Position numbers and translations under genes: made by a program
Part shown: positions 38,896 to 47,949 of the stretch, piece after piece
How the letters are laid out: each line of letters opens with the position of its first letter
Numbering within the stretch: the stretch's first letter is position 1
Assembly: GCF_001273845.1 (NCBI RefSeq)
Contig: NZ_JHBW01000065.1
Location: 310,001 to 374,000, forward strand
Reading direction: 5' to 3'
DNA from: Leucobacter musarum subsp. musarum
GTDB lineage: Bacteria; Actinomycetota; Actinomycetes; Actinomycetales; Microbacteriaceae
DNA: 64,000 nt
Notes under the pieces: model-generated
What the model saw: only the letters and a program-made list of their open reading frames with translations
The model's database searches: none
Told to the model about the DNA's origin: nothing

Positions 38896-40596
38896 ATGGG
38901 CGACTCCGCCGCACCGTTCCAGATCATCGAGGCCACGATCGAAGAGGTGCTCGCCGCATTCCAGCGCGGCGACATTACGAGCACCTGGCTGACTGAGCGC
39001 TATCTGGCGCGCATCGAAGCCTACGATCGCGGCACCGACGGCCTGCACGCCATCGTCGTCGACAACCCTGACGCTCTGGCCCAGGCGGCCGAGTCCGATC
39101 GCCGCTGGCGCGACGGCACCGCGCGTCCGCTCGAGGGCGTGCCGTTCACGGTCAAGGACTCGTACATGGTGCAGGGGCTCACGGTGGCGTCGGGATCACC
39201 GGCCTTCGAGCACCTCGTCGCGCAATGGGATGCGTTCTCCGTCGCCCAGTTGCGCGAAGCCGGCGCGGTGCTGATCGGCAAGACGAATATGCCGCCGATG
39301 GCCGACGGAGGCATGCAGCGCGGGGTCTACGGCCGCGCCGAGAGCCCCTACAACCGCGATTTCCTCGCCGCTGCCTACGCATCCGGATCGTCGAACGGGT
39401 CCGGAGTATCGACCGCGGCGAACCTCGCGGTCTTCGGCATGGGGGAGGAGACGGTGTCGTCGGGGCGCAGCCCCGCATCCAACAATGGCCTGTGCGCTTA
39501 CACGCCGTCCTGGGGTGTGCTCAGCATTCGCGGCAACTGGCCGCTGTTTCCCGCCCGCGACGTCGTGGTGCCGCACACCCGCTCGATGCCCGACATGCTC
39601 CGGGTGCTCGACGTGCTCGTGCACGACGACGCGAACACCCGTGGTGATTTCTGGCGCAATCAGCAGGTGATCGCGCTGCCGGCGCCGAGTGCGCATCGGC
39701 CTGCGAGCTACCTCGATGTGCAAGATCCCGATGCCCTGCGCGGCAAGCGTTTTGCGGTGCCCCGCATGTACCTCGGCGAGGACCCGAACTTCCCGATCGA
39801 GGTGCGCCCCTCAGTGCTCGTGCTCTTCGCGGCCGCTCGTGCGCGACTCGAGGCGCTCGGCGCCGAGGTCGTCGTCACCGACTTCCCGTTGATCGAGCAG
39901 TACGAGGGCGACCGCCCGGGGCAAGAGAACGTCAGAGCGCTCGGCGTGCTGCCTGAAGGATGGATGGACACGGAATTCAACCACTTCCTCGCCTTCGGCT
40001 GGGACGATTTCCTGCGAGCCAATGGTGACCCGTCCATCCCGAACCTGGGCGTCGTCGACCCCGACACCATCTTCCCGCAGCCCCCGGGGGCGCTGCCCGA
40101 CCGCTACGAAGAAGTCGACGACTACGAGAACCGGTACCGTGCGACCGTCGCCATGGCGCGGGAGGGCATCTCCGACCCCCGCGATCGCGCCGACTTCGCG
40201 GACGGGCTGCGCGCGCTGGTGCGGCTGCGCGAGGAGCTGTTCGAGTCGTGGCTGACCGCTGAAGGCTATGACGGCGTGGTGTTCCCGGCGAACGCCGACG
40301 TGGGGGCGCAGAATGCTGATGTCGATCAGGCGGCGGCCGATCGAGCCTGGGCAAACGGCGTGTTCTTCTCGAACGGCAACTACGCACTGCGGCACCTGGG
40401 CATCCCCACGGTCACGGTCGCAATGGGACTGATGAGCGATATCGGTATGCCCGTGGGTCTGACGTTCGCCGGCCGCGCCTACGCTGACCCGGAGCTCTTG
40501 GCCTTCGCGGGAGCGTTCGAGGCGGGTGGCGGCGGCACGCTTCGTCGGGCGCCGGAGTCCGCCCCGGCGCTGCAGGGGGACGTCGCCGGGGAGTAA
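38896..40596 (+). CDS. Amidase signature family enzyme
   Basis: A 566-residue amidase-signature hydrolase. The catalytic lysine is in PFTVKDSYM (about residue 89), the cis-serine in SGSSNGSGVSTAANLA, and the nucleophile serine in EETVSSGRSPASNNG. The last motif departs from the usual DTGGSIRxPA although its serine is kept. About 100 residues between positions 270 and 430 diverge from GatA-like proteins, so this is not the tRNA amidotransferase. It may hydrolyse an amide nutrient or xenobiotic and is probably controlled by the divergent TetR gene. Confidence 0.82.
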   Translation: MGDSAAPFQIIEATIEEVLAAFQRGDITSTWLTERYLARIEAYDRGTDGLHAIVVDNPDALAQAAESDRRWRDGTARPLEGVPFTVKDSYMVQGLTVASGSPAFEHLVAQWDAFSVAQLREAGAVLIGKTNMPPMADGGMQRGVYGRAESPYNRDFLAAAYASGSSNGSGVSTAANLAVFGMGEETVSSGRSPASNNGLCAYTPSWGVLSIRGNWPLFPARDVVVPHTRSMPDMLRVLDVLVHDDANTRGDFWRNQQVIALPAPSAHRPASYLDVQDPDALRGKRFAVPRMYLGEDPNFPIEVRPSVLVLFAAARARLEALGAEVVVTDFPLIEQYEGDRPGQENVRALGVLPEGWMDTEFNHFLAFGWDDFLRANGDPSIPNLGVVDPDTIFPQPPGALPDRYEEVDDYENRYRATVAMAREGISDPRDRADFADGLRALVRLREELFESWLTAEGYDGVVFPANADVGAQNADVDQAAADRAWANGVFFSNGNYALRHLGIPTVTVAMGLMSDIGMPVGLTFAGRAYADPELLAFAGAFEAGGGGTLRRAPESAPALQGDVAGE

Positions 40597-40645
40597 CTCC
40601 GGGGCGCTGCCCGGCGCTGCGACGCATGCATCCTTACATCAGATG

Positions 40646-40675
40646 TTGTTCAGGTGATCCTCATATAGATATGAT
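40646..40675 (+). promoter_or_regulatory. Promoter of the secreted-protein genes
   Basis: TTGTTC (40646-40651) and TATGAT (40670-40675) are separated by 18 bases. The -10 overlaps the palindrome TCATATAGATATGA (40661-40674), which stands out as AT-rich in this GC-rich window and may be an operator. Confidence 0.5.
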
Positions 40676-40727
40676 GAGGCGCTCGCGTCCGCTGAATGGC
40701 CGAGTTCATTTCTGAGAACGAGGACGC

Positions 40728-42692
40728 ATGCGCCAGCGACGCCACACCCACGAGCGAGCCCGAAACCGGCGACACACCCTGGCGGTCGCGGCGCTCTGCG
40801 GCAGCTTGATCGCTTCGATCGGCCTTGGCGCGGCACCGGCACCCGCGTCAGCTGCTGCCGCCCAGCAGGCGAAAGTCACCGCTGCCGTGGGCACGGACCG
40901 CGTGGTCACCGTGTCGGTCGCGTGCGCATCGTCGAAGACCTGCTCGGGGTCGGTGAAGCTCGTGCTGAGCACCGGTGGCTCGAAGACGATGTCGTACAGC
41001 GTCGCGAAGCGGTCGAGCAAGCTGCTGAACTGGACGCTGACCGCCGCCCAGTACCGCACCTTTAGCGTGAAGAAGCAGGCCACGCTGACGGTCAGCGGCA
41101 CCGCGGAGAAGCCGAGCGCGGCGAAGTTCTCCGCGAAAGCCACGGTGAAGCCGGCGACTCCGCAGCTCACCGTCACGCAGAAGTCCATCGCGGTGGGCGC
41201 CGATCGCACGGTTCCGGTCGCGCTGCGCTGCGCGGCATCCGCCGGGTGCGCCGCCAGTGTGCAGCTTCAGATCGGCGGCAAGACGGCGGCCACTCAGAAG
41301 GTCAGTGCGAAGTCAGGCGCGAAGGCGATCACGTTCACCCTGTCGCAGACGGTGGTCGACGCGCTCGCCGCCGGTGAGACCGCCCAGCGGGTCGTGATCG
41401 CCGAGACGAGCCCGGAGCCGGTGTCGGCGACGACCTCCGTGACCCTGACGAAGCCGACACCCGAGCCCGAACCTGAGCCCGATCCGGAGCGTGGCTTCTC
41501 GAAGGCCTACGTCGAACGCAACTGGACTCCCACGGAGTTCGACACGTGCCCGGCCGAACTCCATGCGTCGTATCGCGTGCTCGGCCCCGATGGGAAGTAC
41601 TACCCGACCTGGCACCCGGCGCAGGTCACCGATCCCGCCACCGGGCAGCTGTGCACGTTCGGGCACGAACACGGCGCCGACCCCGCCACCTCCGACATCA
41701 TCGACTGGGTCGCCGCATGGTACGCCCCGGATGATCTGGTCGACGGCGAGCCCACCGGACTGCCGTTCGGGTACACCAGCGAAGAGCTCGACAACTACGT
41801 GCACGAGCACGGCGACATGTCGATGCGGCACGAAGACAATGGCGGGCACAAGGTGTTCGTCGCCAACAACGTGAAGATGCTCGATGCGAACCGCAACTGG
41901 CTGAAGCTCGCCGACGGCTCGCAGCTCACCTGCGACTTCCTCATCAAGCAGCACCAGGGCAGCTGGTCGCCCGACGCCACGTCGAACAACGCCCACGAGA
42001 TCCTCTACGCCGCGAAGTGCACCGACGGCACCGAGATCATCACCTCGATGCTCTCCCGGTTCGGCAACGCGAACGAGATGTTCTCGACGTGCGCGACCGA
42101 GATCCCGATCGCCACGGTCGGCAGCACCCTGCCGGCGGGCGACGGCGGCAAGCGCATCATCCCGACGCAGCAGTGCGTCGCAGCGAACCCCACCGACTGG
42201 TCGCTGTACGAGCTTTGGCAGGGGGAGAACACGATTACGAGCGCCGACGGTGCGGTGCTGGCGCACTTCGATCCGTGGTTCGGGATCCGCAACCCGAGTC
42301 GCATCTACGACTCCCGCACGAGCTCCGCGACGGTCAACGGCATTAGCCGCCCGCTCGATCTGGCCTGGCTCACCGAGGGTGCGCCCACCGACTACCTCTG
42401 GGCCGGGCTCGCGGCGCAGGAGCGCTTCGACTACCGCGATCCGCGATCCCCATTCGATGGCGCGCAGCGCGACTTCTACCTCGCCGATCTGCAGCTCTCG
42501 GATCCGGGGACCGCGTCGGGCATCGTGTACACCGATCCCTATGGCGGCAACGCGCAGGCGAAACCCACCGTCGGGTCGGTGCCGCAGCTGATTCACCCGG
42601 GCAGCGTGCTCGGCACCGTGCAGCTCGCCCGTCAGAAGTTCGACGCCAAGGCCGACTTCGGTCTCGGCAACGGGGTGCACGCACCCAACTGA
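40728..42692 (+). CDS. Secreted protein with His-rich C-terminal domain, family not recognised
   Basis: A 654-residue exported protein. A long signal peptide has an arginine-rich n-region (14 residues) and ends near residue 43 (APASA). Residues about 48-240 form two repeated beta-rich modules of about 95 residues, each beginning with a valine-rich VGTDR or VGADR strand and carrying a paired-cysteine segment. A Pro-Glu linker (about 243-256) leads to a 400-residue domain with GHEHG at 312-316 and, at 359-375, a stretch with five histidines (HEHG, MRHED, GGHK), plus several cysteines. The histidines suggest a metal site. There is no sortase motif. It precedes a second secreted protein. Confidence 0.75.
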   Translation: MRQRRHTHERARNRRHTLAVAALCGSLIASIGLGAAPAPASAAAAQQAKVTAAVGTDRVVTVSVACASSKTCSGSVKLVLSTGGSKTMSYSVAKRSSKLLNWTLTAAQYRTFSVKKQATLTVSGTAEKPSAAKFSAKATVKPATPQLTVTQKSIAVGADRTVPVALRCAASAGCAASVQLQIGGKTAATQKVSAKSGAKAITFTLSQTVVDALAAGETAQRVVIAETSPEPVSATTSVTLTKPTPEPEPEPDPERGFSKAYVERNWTPTEFDTCPAELHASYRVLGPDGKYYPTWHPAQVTDPATGQLCTFGHEHGADPATSDIIDWVAAWYAPDDLVDGEPTGLPFGYTSEELDNYVHEHGDMSMRHEDNGGHKVFVANNVKMLDANRNWLKLADGSQLTCDFLIKQHQGSWSPDATSNNAHEILYAAKCTDGTEIITSMLSRFGNANEMFSTCATEIPIATVGSTLPAGDGGKRIIPTQQCVAANPTDWSLYELWQGENTITSADGAVLAHFDPWFGIRNPSRIYDSRTSSATVNGISRPLDLAWLTEGAPTDYLWAGLAAQERFDYRDPRSPFDGAQRDFYLADLQLSDPGTASGIVYTDPYGGNAQAKPTVGSVPQLIHPGSVLGTVQLARQKFDAKADFGLGNGVHAPN

Positions 42693-42724
42693 TTCGGCGC
42701 GGGCGCCGCCCGCAGCCGTCGGAT

Positions 42725-42746
42725 CAGACCGAGCACGCTCGGTCTG
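42725..42746 (+). terminator. Hairpin between the two secreted-protein genes
   Basis: A perfect 9-bp stem with a CACG loop. The core GAGCACGCTCGG recurs in the hairpin after the next gene (45568-45607). It may attenuate transcription into the downstream gene or protect the mRNA end. Confidence 0.5.
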
Positions 42747-42781
42747 CACACCCCTGCCCTCGGCAGATCGAAAGGACCGCA

Positions 42782-45559
42782 GTGAAGAGCACATTCGGGA
42801 GGATCGCGGCCGGCTCGGCCGCCGCGATCGCACTGATCGGGGCGACGCTCGTCGTTCCGACGGTGGCGGCAGCGCCGGCGTTCGCCGACGCACCCGTCGC
42901 CACCCCGCACGTGTCGGAGGTGCGCTGGACCGGCGAAGCCGGCGGCGACCTTGGATACGCGGCGAGCCGCACGTCGTGCGACGTGAACGGCGATGGCGTC
43001 GACGACGCGATCGTAGGCGACTGGTGGTGGGCGCGTGGCACCACAAAGAATGCCGGGGCGGCGTACGTACTGCTCGGGAGGGAGAACCCCGTCGGCGGCC
43101 CGATCGGCACCGGCGGCGCCGTGGGCGCGGTGCGCATCGACGGCCCAAACACCGCCAACGCGTTTGCAGGTCAAAGCGTGTCGTGCCTGAACGATGTGAA
43201 CGGCGACGGCATCGACGATCTGCTCATCGGATCGAACCGTACGCAGCGCGCCTGGGTGATCCTCGGCGCACACGATTTCGAGCCGGTCGATGTCGACTCG
43301 CTCGGTACGCGTGGCTTCGAGATCACGAACACGGCGGCGGTTGCTGAGAACAGCGCCCCGGGTGGCAGCGCGAACTTCGGCTACGCGGTGACCGGGCTCG
43401 GTGATGTCAACGGTGACGGCTTGGCCGATTTCGCGATCGTCGACAACCTCTACGATCGCCCGGCGGATGCGACGGCGGGAACGCCCGCGGTCGCGAACAT
43501 CGGCCGCGTCTGGGTGATCGCCGGATCCGAGAACGTGTCGACGCTCGACGTCGCCGCGCCGGAATCGGCGGGGCGCGTGCTCCAGACCATCGACGGTCGT
43601 GCGGGCCAGATCATCTCAGCGGAGAGCGTCGGCGACATCAACGGTGACGGCCTCGCCGATCTGGTGATCGGCAGCTACGCGGCCACCCCGTGGGGGAGCG
43701 CCTCGCCGGTCGCGGGTGCCGCGTACGCGATCTTCGGCTCGGCGACGCCCCAGCACCTCGATGCCGGGGCGCTCGGTGAGCACGGGTTCGCCGTGTACGG
43801 CCCGCAGCGCGGGCGCGATCGCCTCGGTACCTCGGTCGCCGCTCTCGGCGATATCAACGGCGACGGCCTGGCTGACTTCGTCGTCGGCGGCGACGGCGTA
43901 TCGAACGCTGCGACCGGTCCGCGCGCCGGAGCCGCCGCGGTCGTGTACGGCTCGGCGTCGACGCAGACCGTCTTCACGACGCCCGGAGCCGCGCAGAACG
44001 CGGTCTACCAGTGCGCCGATGAATCGGTGAACACCACCGGTGTCTGCGTGACGACCGCCGCCCCGCGCGGCTATTGGATCGAAGGCGCCGTCGACAACGA
44101 CAAGTTCGGGTGGTCGGCGGCCGGCATCGCCGACCTCTCGGGCGACGGCGTCGGCGAGGTCGTGCTCGGGGCCTGGGGTCAGGATTCCGCGGGCTCGAAC
44201 GCCGGTGCGCTCTACGTGATCTACGGGCAGCCCGCGTTCTCGGGCACGCTCTCGGCCGCCGCGCTCGACGCGACTACCGGGATCCGCATCGACGGCGCGA
44301 CTGCCGGAGCGCAGCTCGGCCGCTCGGTCGGCACCGTCTCCGACTTCGACGGCAACGGCGTCCCCGACCTCGTCGGCGGCGCGAACGGCACCGACTACGC
44401 CGCCGTGTACCTGCTCGGCGCCGCGAAGACCTCGCTGACGCTCGAAAGCACCGAGCTCTCCGTTGCGAACGGTGGCGCGCTCACCGCGAAGACCGCGGCG
44501 CGCGCGGGTGCGGGCGCCGTGGTCGGCACGGTCTCATTCACCCTCGACGGCGTCGCCGTGCCCGGCTGCGAGGCGGTTCCCGTTGCCGACGCGACCGCCA
44601 CCTGTGCGAGCGCTGCCTTCACGGCCGGTGGATCCTTCACCGCTGCGGCGACGTTCCACGACGCGAGCGGAGCGTTCGCCGATGCCACGGCCGAGCTGCC
44701 CGTCGAGATCGCGAAGATCGCGCCCGCAGTGTCGGTGTCGGGTGATCTCACCGGAACGGCGCTCGATGCGTTCGACTTCACCGCGACGGTTCCGGCAGAC
44801 GCTACCGGAGAAGTTGAATTCCGTGCCGGATCGCAGAGCCTTGGCACGGCACCGGTCTCCGGCGGAGTCGCGACCCTCACCACCACGCCGCCCGTCGCCA
44901 CCAGCTACCAGCTGACCGCGGTCTACGCGGGTGACACCCGATACGACGCGGCGACCTCCAAGGCGAAGCGCGTCACCGTGTCGCATGCCCCCGTGTACCT
45001 GTCGACCGTGCGCTTGAGCGCGACCAAGGTCGTCTACGGCGTGCAGCCCACGGCGTCCGTGACGGTCTCGGGTGCTGCGGCCGGAACGGTGCTCTTCACC
45101 TCGGGTGCGCGCGATCTCGGCACCGCCGCAGTCGGCGCGAACGGTGTTGCCACGCTGAAGCTGCCGAAGTTCTCCGTCGGCGGCTACCGCATCACGGCGC
45201 AGTACCTCGGCGACGATACCTACGCGGATTCGGCGAAGCGCACCACGCCTGGCACCGTGCAGGTGGTGAAGGCGTCGGTGAAGTCGGCGAAGATCACCAC
45301 GAAGACGGCGAAGAAGGGCACGCGTCCGTCGGTCACCATCGCGTTCGGCAAGCTCGACAACGGCGCGTACCCGACCGGCAAGGTAACGGTGTTGTTCGGC
45401 TCCGCGAAGCAGACCGTTTCGCTCGCCGCGGCCAAGCGCGGTGTGCTCACCGTGAAGGCCCCGAAGGCGCTGAAGGCGAACACCAAGGTGACTGCCCAGT
45501 TCGTCGGCGACGGCAACACCAATGCCAAGACGGCGACCGCCACCCAGAAGGTGAAGTAG
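42782..45559 (+). CDS. Secreted FG-GAP/integrin-like beta-propeller protein with Ig-like repeats
   Basis: A 925-residue exported protein. The signal peptide ends near residue 36 (APAFA). Residues about 45-540 hold FG-GAP repeats with calcium loops of the type DVNGDGVDD, DINGDGLAD and DFDGNGVPD, predicting a seven-bladed propeller. The rest (about 545-925) is four Ig-like modules (Big_3-type) ending in a lysine-rich tail. There is no LPXTG motif or C-terminal membrane helix, so it is released or held by charge. The GTG start follows GAAAGG. It probably binds polymer or surface ligands. Confidence 0.85.
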   Translation: MKSTFGRIAAGSAAAIALIGATLVVPTVAAAPAFADAPVATPHVSEVRWTGEAGGDLGYAASRTSCDVNGDGVDDAIVGDWWWARGTTKNAGAAYVLLGRENPVGGPIGTGGAVGAVRIDGPNTANAFAGQSVSCLNDVNGDGIDDLLIGSNRTQRAWVILGAHDFEPVDVDSLGTRGFEITNTAAVAENSAPGGSANFGYAVTGLGDVNGDGLADFAIVDNLYDRPADATAGTPAVANIGRVWVIAGSENVSTLDVAAPESAGRVLQTIDGRAGQIISAESVGDINGDGLADLVIGSYAATPWGSASPVAGAAYAIFGSATPQHLDAGALGEHGFAVYGPQRGRDRLGTSVAALGDINGDGLADFVVGGDGVSNAATGPRAGAAAVVYGSASTQTVFTTPGAAQNAVYQCADESVNTTGVCVTTAAPRGYWIEGAVDNDKFGWSAAGIADLSGDGVGEVVLGAWGQDSAGSNAGALYVIYGQPAFSGTLSAAALDATTGIRIDGATAGAQLGRSVGTVSDFDGNGVPDLVGGANGTDYAAVYLLGAAKTSLTLESTELSVANGGALTAKTAARAGAGAVVGTVSFTLDGVAVPGCEAVPVADATATCASAAFTAGGSFTAAATFHDASGAFADATAELPVEIAKIAPAVSVSGDLTGTALDAFDFTATVPADATGEVEFRAGSQSLGTAPVSGGVATLTTTPPVATSYQLTAVYAGDTRYDAATSKAKRVTVSHAPVYLSTVRLSATKVVYGVQPTASVTVSGAAAGTVLFTSGARDLGTAAVGANGVATLKLPKFSVGGYRITAQYLGDDTYADSAKRTTPGTVQVVKASVKSAKITTKTAKKGTRPSVTIAFGKLDNGAYPTGKVTVLFGSAKQTVSLAAAKRGVLTVKAPKALKANTKVTAQFVGDGNTNAKTATATQKVK

Positions 45560-45567
45560 TTCGACAA

Positions 45568-45607
45568 CTGAGGCCCGGCACCGAGCACGCTCGGGGTCGG
45601 GCCTCAG
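45568..45607 (+). terminator. Terminator after the FG-GAP gene
   Basis: A strong 18-bp stem (one mismatch) with a CACG loop, nine bases after the stop. No T run follows. Confidence 0.75.
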
Positions 45608-45659
45608 TGTGTGCGCTCCTCCGTGGGCGCTGATCCTGACGCGCTGATCCGTGCGCGCG

Positions 45660-46217
45660 CTACTCCGTGTCGGCCCTTTCGACGGTGCGGTCCGCCCCTT
45701 CGAGGGGCTCGGACACCGGAACGTAGCGATCGACGCTCAAGGCGAGACGTCGTAGCAACACGCCGAGGCGATCCCGCTCAGACCGGGGAATGCCATCGAG
45801 GAGACGCTCCTCGGAATCGGTGAGGCGGGTGATCGCGGCGTCGACGAGCGTCAGCCCCTGGGGCATCATCTCCACGAGCACGCCGCGCCCGTCGTTGGGG
45901 TCGGTCAGGCGACGCACTAGCTCGCGCTCGGCCATGCGGTCGATGCGATTGGTCATGGTGCCGCTGGAGACCATCGTCTGCTGCCCGAGCAGCTTCGGGC
46001 TGAGTCGGAACGGTTCGCCGCTGCGACGCAGCGCCGCAAGCACATCGAATTCCCACGACATCAGGCCCGAACGTTCGAACGCGTGCGCACGCGCGCGGTC
46101 GATGTGCTTCGTGACACGCCACATGCGCGAGAAGATGGCCAGTGGGGCGAAGTCGAGATCAGGGCGGGCGGCTTCCCAATCAGAGATGATCCGGTCGACC
46201 TCGTCCTCGTGCTTCAT
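45660..46217 (-). CDS. MarR family regulator
   Basis: A 185-residue winged-helix protein with the recognition helix LGQQTMVSSGTMTNRIDRMAERELVRR and wing DPNDGRGVLVEM. The minus-strand -10 GATAAT (bases 46224-46229) ends six bases before the ATG, so translation is probably leaderless even though GGAGGG abuts the start. No divergent partner other than tRNA-Gln is present, so the target is unknown. Confidence 0.87.
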   Translation of the reverse strand: MKHEDEVDRIISDWEAARPDLDFAPLAIFSRMWRVTKHIDRARAHAFERSGLMSWEFDVLAALRRSGEPFRLSPKLLGQQTMVSSGTMTNRIDRMAERELVRRLTDPNDGRGVLVEMMPQGLTLVDAAITRLTDSEERLLDGIPRSERDRLGVLLRRLALSVDRYVPVSEPLEGADRTVERADTE

Positions 46218-46317
46218 CCCTCCATTATCTGATGAATCTGGGGCGAAGCGCGACTCGCGGTGGCACTTCTCAGCCGCGAGCCGTGGCAGACTAGTACGCG
46301 TGCCGAATCCGGCACGG

Positions 46318-46389
46318 TCCGCCTTAGTGTAATGGCAGCACGACAGCCTTTGGAGCTGTTCGGTCTAGGTTCGAATCCTGGAGGCGGAA
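46318..46389 (+). tRNA. tRNA-Gln (anticodon TTG)
   Basis: A 72-base cloverleaf. The acceptor stem is TCCGCCT with AGGCGGA, the D-arm GTGT/GCAC, the anticodon stem ACAGC/GCTGT with loop CTTTGGA (anticodon TTG at 46350-46352), and the T-arm CTAGG/CCTGG with loop TTCGAAT. The discriminator base is A and the CCA end is not encoded. It lies just before glmU, a conserved actinobacterial arrangement. Confidence 0.96.
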
Positions 46390-46474
46390 CGGAAGCGGTC
46401 GACGAGCTCGGTCGGTTCTCGCTCCGCACGGCGCATCGCGTCAGGGGAGTTCCGTCGGTCGACGAAAGGACAAC

Positions 46475-47905
46475 ATGGCAGAGCACGTCGCGGTCGTCAT
46501 TCTCGCAGCGGGTCAGGGTACCCGCATGAAGTCCTCGCTTCCGAAAGTGCTGCACCGTATCGGTGGGCGTTCGCTCATCGCCCACGTGCTCGATGCCGCA
46601 GCCGGTCTGCAGCCGTCGCAGGTCGTCGCCGTGGTGCGACACGACCGCGACCGGGTGTCCGCTGCCATCCTGGATCACGCTCCCGACACCGTCATCGTCG
46701 ACCAAGACGAGATCCCGGGCACCGGTCGTGCCGTCGAGCAGGCGCTGGCCGCGCTCCCGGCTGACTTCGAAGGCTCCGTCGTCGTGCTCTCGGGCGACGC
46801 GCCGCTCATCGACACCGCCACGCTCGACGGGCTCGTCAGCGGGCACCTCGGCGAGGGCCGCGCCATGACGCTGCTGTCGGCGATCTTCGACAACCCGACC
46901 GGCCTCGGGCGCATCCTTCGCGACCCGGCGGGTTCGGTGCTCGGCATCGTCGAAGAAAAGGATGCTGACGACGCGCAACGCCGAGTCACCGAGATTAACG
47001 GAGGCATCTACGTCTTCGCACGGCGCGCGCTCGAAACCGCGCTTGCAGGGATCGACACGAACAACGCGCAGGGGGAGAAGTACCTCACCGACGCCGCGGC
47101 CAGCATTCTCGCGACCGGCGGTTCGGTCGAGGCGGTCGCCACGGACGACCCCTGGACCATCGCGGGCGTCAACGACCGCGCGCAGCTCGCCGAGGCCGGG
47201 CGCGAGCTGAACGCCCGCATCGTGCGCGCGCACCAGCGAGCCGGCGTCACGATTCAAGATCCAACCAGCACGTGGATCGACGCGGATGTGTCGATCGAGC
47301 CCGACGTCGAGGTGCTGCCGGGCACGTTCCTGCAGGGCGCCACGTCGATCGCGACCGGGGCGATCATCGGCCCCGACACCACGCTCGTCGACTGCGAGGT
47401 CGGGGTCGACGCGCGTATTCGTCGCAGCGAGGCGACACTGGCGGTCTTCTCCTCCGGCGTCGAGGTCGGCCCGTTCGCATACATCCGACCCGGCACCGAG
47501 CTCGGCGCCGGTGGCAAGATCGGCGCGTTCGTCGAGACCAAGAACGCGCAGATCGGTGACGGCAGCAAGGTGCCGCACCTCAGCTACGTCGGCGACGCGA
47601 CGATCGGCACCGGCAGCAACATCGGTGCGGGCACGATCTTCGCGAACTACGACGGCGTGCAGAAGCACCGCGCAGAGGTCGGCGACGGCGTGCGGGTGGG
47701 GTCGAAGAACGTGCTCATTGCGCCGGTTACCATTGAAGACGGCACATACACGGCAGCGGGAACAGTGGTGCGCAAGAACGTACCCGCGGGCTCGCTGGCG
47801 ATGAATGTGGCACCTCAGCGCAACATCTCCGGATGGGTCGCCGAGAACCGAGCGGGCACGAGCACCGCCGAGGCGGCGCAGCGCGCCGCTGAGCGCGAGA
47901 ACTAA
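46475..47905 (+). CDS. glmU: Bifunctional GlmU: GlcN-1-P acetyltransferase / GlcNAc-1-P uridyltransferase
   Basis: A 476-residue enzyme that makes UDP-GlcNAc for peptidoglycan and other glycans. The N-terminal nucleotidyltransferase has LAAGQGTRMKSSLPKVLH (residues about 10-27). The C-terminal left-handed beta-helix, from about residue 255, has hexapeptide repeats and the acetyl-CoA site region ending in VAPQRNISGW. AAAGGA precedes the ATG. Prs follows after 44 bases. Confidence 0.97.
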   Translation: MAEHVAVVILAAGQGTRMKSSLPKVLHRIGGRSLIAHVLDAAAGLQPSQVVAVVRHDRDRVSAAILDHAPDTVIVDQDEIPGTGRAVEQALAALPADFEGSVVVLSGDAPLIDTATLDGLVSGHLGEGRAMTLLSAIFDNPTGLGRILRDPAGSVLGIVEEKDADDAQRRVTEINGGIYVFARRALETALAGIDTNNAQGEKYLTDAAASILATGGSVEAVATDDPWTIAGVNDRAQLAEAGRELNARIVRAHQRAGVTIQDPTSTWIDADVSIEPDVEVLPGTFLQGATSIATGAIIGPDTTLVDCEVGVDARIRRSEATLAVFSSGVEVGPFAYIRPGTELGAGGKIGAFVETKNAQIGDGSKVPHLSYVGDATIGTGSNIGAGTIFANYDGVQKHRAEVGDGVRVGSKNVLIAPVTIEDGTYTAAGTVVRKNVPAGSLAMNVAPQRNISGWVAENRAGTSTAEAAQRAAEREN

Positions 47906-47949
47906 CGAAGAGCATTGGAATTTTCAGCACCGATGAGGAGCATGCAGCG

